Of a stretch of 17,298 nt of DNA, positions 14,682 to 17,298 are shown one piece after another (positions within the stretch are counted from its first letter, which is position 1; every line of letters begins with the position of its first letter). Under the pieces are notes generated by a model, which saw nothing but the letters and a program-made list of their open reading frames with translations, did not search any database and had not been told where the DNA came from. Source of the DNA: Bifidobacterium breve (GTDB lineage Bacteria > Actinomycetota > Actinomycetes > S36-B12); contig CAMBQX010000016.1 in the NCBI GenBank assembly GCA_945870085.1, forward strand, positions 1 through 17,298, read 5' to 3'. A program made the position numbers and the translations under genes.

Positions 14682-15772
14682 GCGGTCGTATCGGGATTGC
14701 CCAACGGCTCTATAAGGGGCAGGTATCTTTCAATTTTGTTGGCAGGAGGCGGACTTGGTACGTCATTTCAGCCATCATTCTTTTGGTCTCTGTTGGGGCA
14801 CTAGTCTTTCGCGGCCTAAATCTTGGTATTGAGTTTCGGGGCGGTGCTGATTTTGCGATTCCAAATGCAACTTGCAGTATTGAGCAAGCCAGATCTGTTG
14901 CAGAGTCTAAAACCGGATCACAGGCGATCGTGACATCTGCGGTAAATGGCACGATTAGGGTGCAAACCGAGTCGTTGACACCTGATGAAAGTTCAGTGCT
15001 GGCGGGCGAGCTGGCCAATACCTGTGGGGTACCTAAAGGCGAAATCAAGGTTCAGGTGGTTGGCCCGACTTGGGGCTCGGAGATCTCGAAGAAGGCCCTC
15101 CAAGCTTTAGTGGTCTTCCTATTGCTGGTCTCGATATTCCTATCGATTTATTTTGAATGGCGGATGGCCATCGCGGCCCTCGTCGCCCTGGCACATGACT
15201 TGGTTATCACCATTGGAATCTATGCACTAACCGGCCTCGAAGTCACCCCGGCGACCGTCATTGGTTTATTAACTATTCTTGGGTTCTCGCTATATGACAC
15301 CGTTGTGGTTTTTGACAAGGTCAAAGAGAACACCAGAAATATTGCTGGTCAATCCGTTATGACATACAGCGAAGCGGCGAACTTAGCCCTAAATCAGACT
15401 TTGGTGCGCAGTATCAACACGTCAATCGTCGCGCTATTACCGGTTCTTGCGATCATCATCATCGGGGCGGGGTTACTAGGTGCGGGCACCTTGCTTGATC
15501 TAGCAGTCGCACTTGCGGTTGGTATGGCTGCTGGAACCTATTCGTCGATCTTCATCGCGACACCGTTCCTTGCCCAACTGAAGGAACATCAACCGGAGAT
15601 GCGCTCACTCAGCACCCGAGTTAAAGCTCGACGTTCGCAGGCAAGTAAGAGTCGTACCGGTGAGGCCGAGGGTGAAAATGTTGTTGGCACCGGTGAGGTA
15701 ACCACACTCATTGATGGCGCGCCACGGCAGCAACCGAAACGAGTCAGCCGCTCACGACGATCCAAGTCTTAA
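14678..15772 (+). CDS. secF: Protein translocase subunit SecF
   Basis: SecF is the membrane partner of SecD. The 364-residue protein has a first helix (about 27-45), then GIEFRGGADF (50-59), the signature of the first periplasmic-type domain. Five further helices follow, with AHDLVIT (172-178), LGFSLYDTVVVFDKVKEN (201-218) and TLVRSINTS (241-249). These contain the conserved charged residues of the RND-like proton path. Cys66 and Cys116 lie in the external domain. A basic, Arg/Lys/Ser-rich cytoplasmic tail of about 55 residues ends the protein, poorly conserved and probably disordered. The ATG overlaps the secD stop. Only ten bases separate its stop from apt. Confidence 0.96.
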   Translation: MSGRIGIAQRLYKGQVSFNFVGRRRTWYVISAIILLVSVGALVFRGLNLGIEFRGGADFAIPNATCSIEQARSVAESKTGSQAIVTSAVNGTIRVQTESLTPDESSVLAGELANTCGVPKGEIKVQVVGPTWGSEISKKALQALVVFLLLVSIFLSIYFEWRMAIAALVALAHDLVITIGIYALTGLEVTPATVIGLLTILGFSLYDTVVVFDKVKENTRNIAGQSVMTYSEAANLALNQTLVRSINTSIVALLPVLAIIIIGAGLLGAGTLLDLAVALAVGMAAGTYSSIFIATPFLAQLKEHQPEMRSLSTRVKARRSQASKSRTGEAEGENVVGTGEVTTLIDGAPRQQPKRVSRSRRSKS

Positions 15773-15782
15773 TTCCTAGTAA

Positions 15783-16340
15783 ATGGCTGACCAGATGTCT
15801 CTAGTGGAGCCAGCGGTTGAGGAGGCACTGCGCAGCCAAATTCGAGTCATCGACGGCTGGCCGCAGGCTGGCGTGTCATTTCAGGATCTAACCGGTTTGA
15901 TGGCGGATCCGGTGACTTTTGCCCTAGTAATCGCGGCAATGGCGAAAGTGGTGGGCACCGGTCCATTTGATGATGTCGCAGGTATCGAGGCCCGTGGCTT
16001 TCCGTACGGAGCCGCACTGGCGCATTCATGTGATGCCGGGTTCGTCACTCTCCGCAAACCTGGCAAGTTGCCCGGAGCGGTGCACAGCGTTGACTACGCA
16101 TTGGAGTATGGGTCCGCCTCCTTGCAATTGCAGACCCACGCGCTAGGCCCAGGGCGACGGGTCGTCCTGGTCGATGATGTGCTGGCTACCGGAGGCACTG
16201 CCGCAGCCGGAGTCGACCTTATTCGACGCACCGGTGCTGAAGTTATCGCCGTCGTATTGGTCATGGAGATCCCGGCCTTGGGGGGTCGCGGCAGGCTCGA
16301 AGCGCTCGGGGTCAACGTGCACGCGCTGCTTACCGCCTAA
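15783..16340 (+). CDS. apt: Adenine phosphoribosyltransferase
   Basis: Apt salvages adenine to AMP using PRPP in the cytoplasm. The 185-residue type I phosphoribosyltransferase has the PRPP-binding motif VVLVDDVLATGGTA (127-140), the family's GIEARGF (67-73), RKPGKLP (91-97) and EYG (108-110). Length is close to the typical 180 residues. The ATG at 15783 lacks a strong Shine-Dalgarno sequence, and an in-frame ATG lies at 15795. Coupling to secF is likely because the gap is only ten bases. The order secF-apt-rel is the usual one in Actinobacteria. A functional link to the next gene is known in general, since ppGpp affects purine metabolism. Confidence 0.95.
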   Translation: MADQMSLVEPAVEEALRSQIRVIDGWPQAGVSFQDLTGLMADPVTFALVIAAMAKVVGTGPFDDVAGIEARGFPYGAALAHSCDAGFVTLRKPGKLPGAVHSVDYALEYGSASLQLQTHALGPGRRVVLVDDVLATGGTAAAGVDLIRRTGAEVIAVVLVMEIPALGGRGRLEALGVNVHALLTA

Positions 16341-16351
16341 CACCCGTAGAC

Positions 16352-16381
16352 TGGACACGCGTACGGATCGAAGTCTTTAAT
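16352..16381 (+). promoter_or_regulatory. Candidate promoter of the rel gene
   Basis: TGGACA (16352-16357) and TTTAAT (16376-16381) each match the sigma-70-type consensus at five of six bases, with an 18-base spacer. Transcription would begin near 16388 and leave a leader of about 20 bases with the GGGAG ribosome site. TAGACT at 16347-16352 is an alternative -10 of actinobacterial type with an earlier start. Confidence 0.4.
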
Positions 16382-16407
16382 AATCAGTCCTGCTATTGGG
16401 AGCGTCT

Positions 16408-17298
16408 GTGGCCAAGGAAGCACCGCTGACCACGGAGCTGGCCTCGCCGCCGGCTTCGGTCACGGTTGTGTCGTCAGGCTTTCGATCCAGAGTAGCCCGG
16501 TTGGCTGGGATACAGCGCCGTGCGCACCCAGAACTCGAGCCGCTATTTAAAACGCTGCGCCAGTACCACCCGAAATCAGATGTTCGAATGGTGGAGCGTG
16601 CGTATGAGATGGCTGAGTATTTGCACCGAGATCAAACCCGCATGTCAGGGGAGATGTACATCACCCATCCATTGGCGGTCGCTACGATTCTCGCGGATCT
16701 AGGCATGACCGCACCGACCCTTGCGGCAGCGTTGTTGCACGACACCGTTGAGGACACCGGTTATTCGCTCGATGCCCTGCGCGAGGATTTTGGCGACGAG
16801 ATAGCCCAATTGGTCGATGGCGTCACCAAGTTAGATCGAGTTAAGTACGGCGAGTCTTCTGCCTCTGAGACGGTTCGCAAAATGGTAATCGCGATGGCGC
16901 GCGATATTCGGGTACTGGTGATCAAGTTAGCCGATCGTCTGCACAATATGCGCACCCTGCGCTTCATGCCCGAAGATAAGCAGCAAAAGAAGGCGCGCGA
17001 GACTCTTGAAATCTACGCACCGCTAGCGCACCGGTTGGGCATAAATGCGGTTAAGTGGGAACTAGAAGACCTAGCTTTCGCAACCATGCATCCGAAGATG
17101 TATGACGAAATCGAGCAACTCGTGGGCCAGCGGGCGCCTTCGCGTGATCACTTGCTGTCGGAGATCATTGAAGAGATCAACGCAGATTTGCGCAGAGGGA
17201 AATTGCGCGCCGTGGTCAGTGGGCGCCCGAAGCATTATTACTCTGTCTATCAAAAGATGATCGTGCGCGGTCGTGATTTCGCGGAGATCTATGACCTT
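16408..17298 (+). CDS. relA: Bifunctional (p)ppGpp synthetase/hydrolase Rel, N-terminal part (cut by window end)
   Basis: Rel makes and degrades (p)ppGpp in the stringent response. I translated 297 codons from the GTG at 16408, open to the window end. GGGAG at 16398-16402 lies five bases before it. The HD hydrolase domain looks intact: ITHP with His87, HDTVED (111-116) and KLADRLHN (173-180) with Asp176 and Asn180. This predicts an active ppGpp hydrolase, so a Rel/RelA-SpoT bifunctional type and not a synthetase-only RelA. GRPKHYYSVYQKM, near the end of the visible part, opens the synthetase domain. The catalytic synthetase core, TGS and ACT domains lie beyond the window. Residues 1-25 are variable, and the start rests on the ribosome site. 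Confidence 0.95.
   Translation, partial: MAKEAPLTTELASPPASVTVVSSGFRSRVARLAGIQRRAHPELEPLFKTLRQYHPKSDVRMVERAYEMAEYLHRDQTRMSGEMYITHPLAVATILADLGMTAPTLAAALLHDTVEDTGYSLDALREDFGDEIAQLVDGVTKLDRVKYGESSASETVRKMVIAMARDIRVLVIKLADRLHNMRTLRFMPEDKQQKKARETLEIYAPLAHRLGINAVKWELEDLAFATMHPKMYDEIEQLVGQRAPSRDHLLSEIIEEINADLRRGKLRAVVSGRPKHYYSVYQKMIVRGRDFAEIYDL

Noticed and set aside
1..17298. A novel defence, mobile or secondary-metabolite system
   Set aside because: Every sizeable coding stretch fits a recognised family. I saw no transposase, integrase, toxin-antitoxin pair, nuclease-helicase defence set or biosynthetic cluster, so claiming a new system would not be supported.

Overview
The window is a gene-dense stretch of an actinobacterial (Actinomycetota) chromosome of moderate G+C, roughly mid-50s percent by eye. 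The lineage call rests on the gene content and order. It carries the phosphatidylinositol mannoside genes (PI-phosphate synthase, PatA, PimA), an EF-G2-type factor, a WS/DGAT acyltransferase, and the order pdxS-pdxT-yebC ... ruvCAB ... yajC-secD-secF-apt-rel known from mycobacteria and other Actinomycetes. Short intergenic gaps and many ATGA/GTGA overlaps suggest a compact genome. I cannot name a genus; an aquatic streamlined lineage is only a guess.

Layout. The left edge (3-1583, minus strand) holds the N-terminal 527 codons of an EF-G2-like GTPase, cut by the window start. An 80-bp divergent gap with a perfect 14-bp dyad separates it from a secreted endonuclease/exonuclease/phosphatase-fold phosphodiesterase. 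Everything from there on is on the plus strand. A four-gene lipid operon follows: pgsA-type PI-phosphate synthase, patA, pimA and a small LemA-like membrane protein. Next come pdxS and pdxT (pyridoxal phosphate synthase), yebC, and a WS/DGAT acyltransferase starting on the base after the yebC stop. Then come ruvC-ruvA-ruvB behind a good LexA (SOS) box, yajC, secD-secF, apt, and the first 297 codons of a bifunctional Rel enzyme, cut by the window end.

How the genes work together. pgsA, patA and pimA make and acylate the first phosphatidylinositol mannosides of the envelope. The LemA-like protein is probably a membrane accessory of that cluster. PdxS and PdxT together form PLP synthase. RuvABC resolves Holliday junctions and appears DNA-damage inducible here. 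YajC, SecD and SecF are Sec translocon accessories. Apt (purine salvage) and Rel (ppGpp metabolism) form the conserved tail.

I found no tRNA, rRNA, CRISPR array, insertion sequence, prophage or convincing rho-independent terminator, and no gene-free stretch longer than about 160 bp. Most of the window is ordinary core genome, and I do not see a clearly new multi-gene system. The items most worth a second look are the secreted phosphodiesterase with a duplicated C-terminal beta domain, the WS/DGAT gene coupled to yebC, and the WS/DGAT-ruvC spacer with its LexA box, decayed second box and two families of 17-bp-period repeats.
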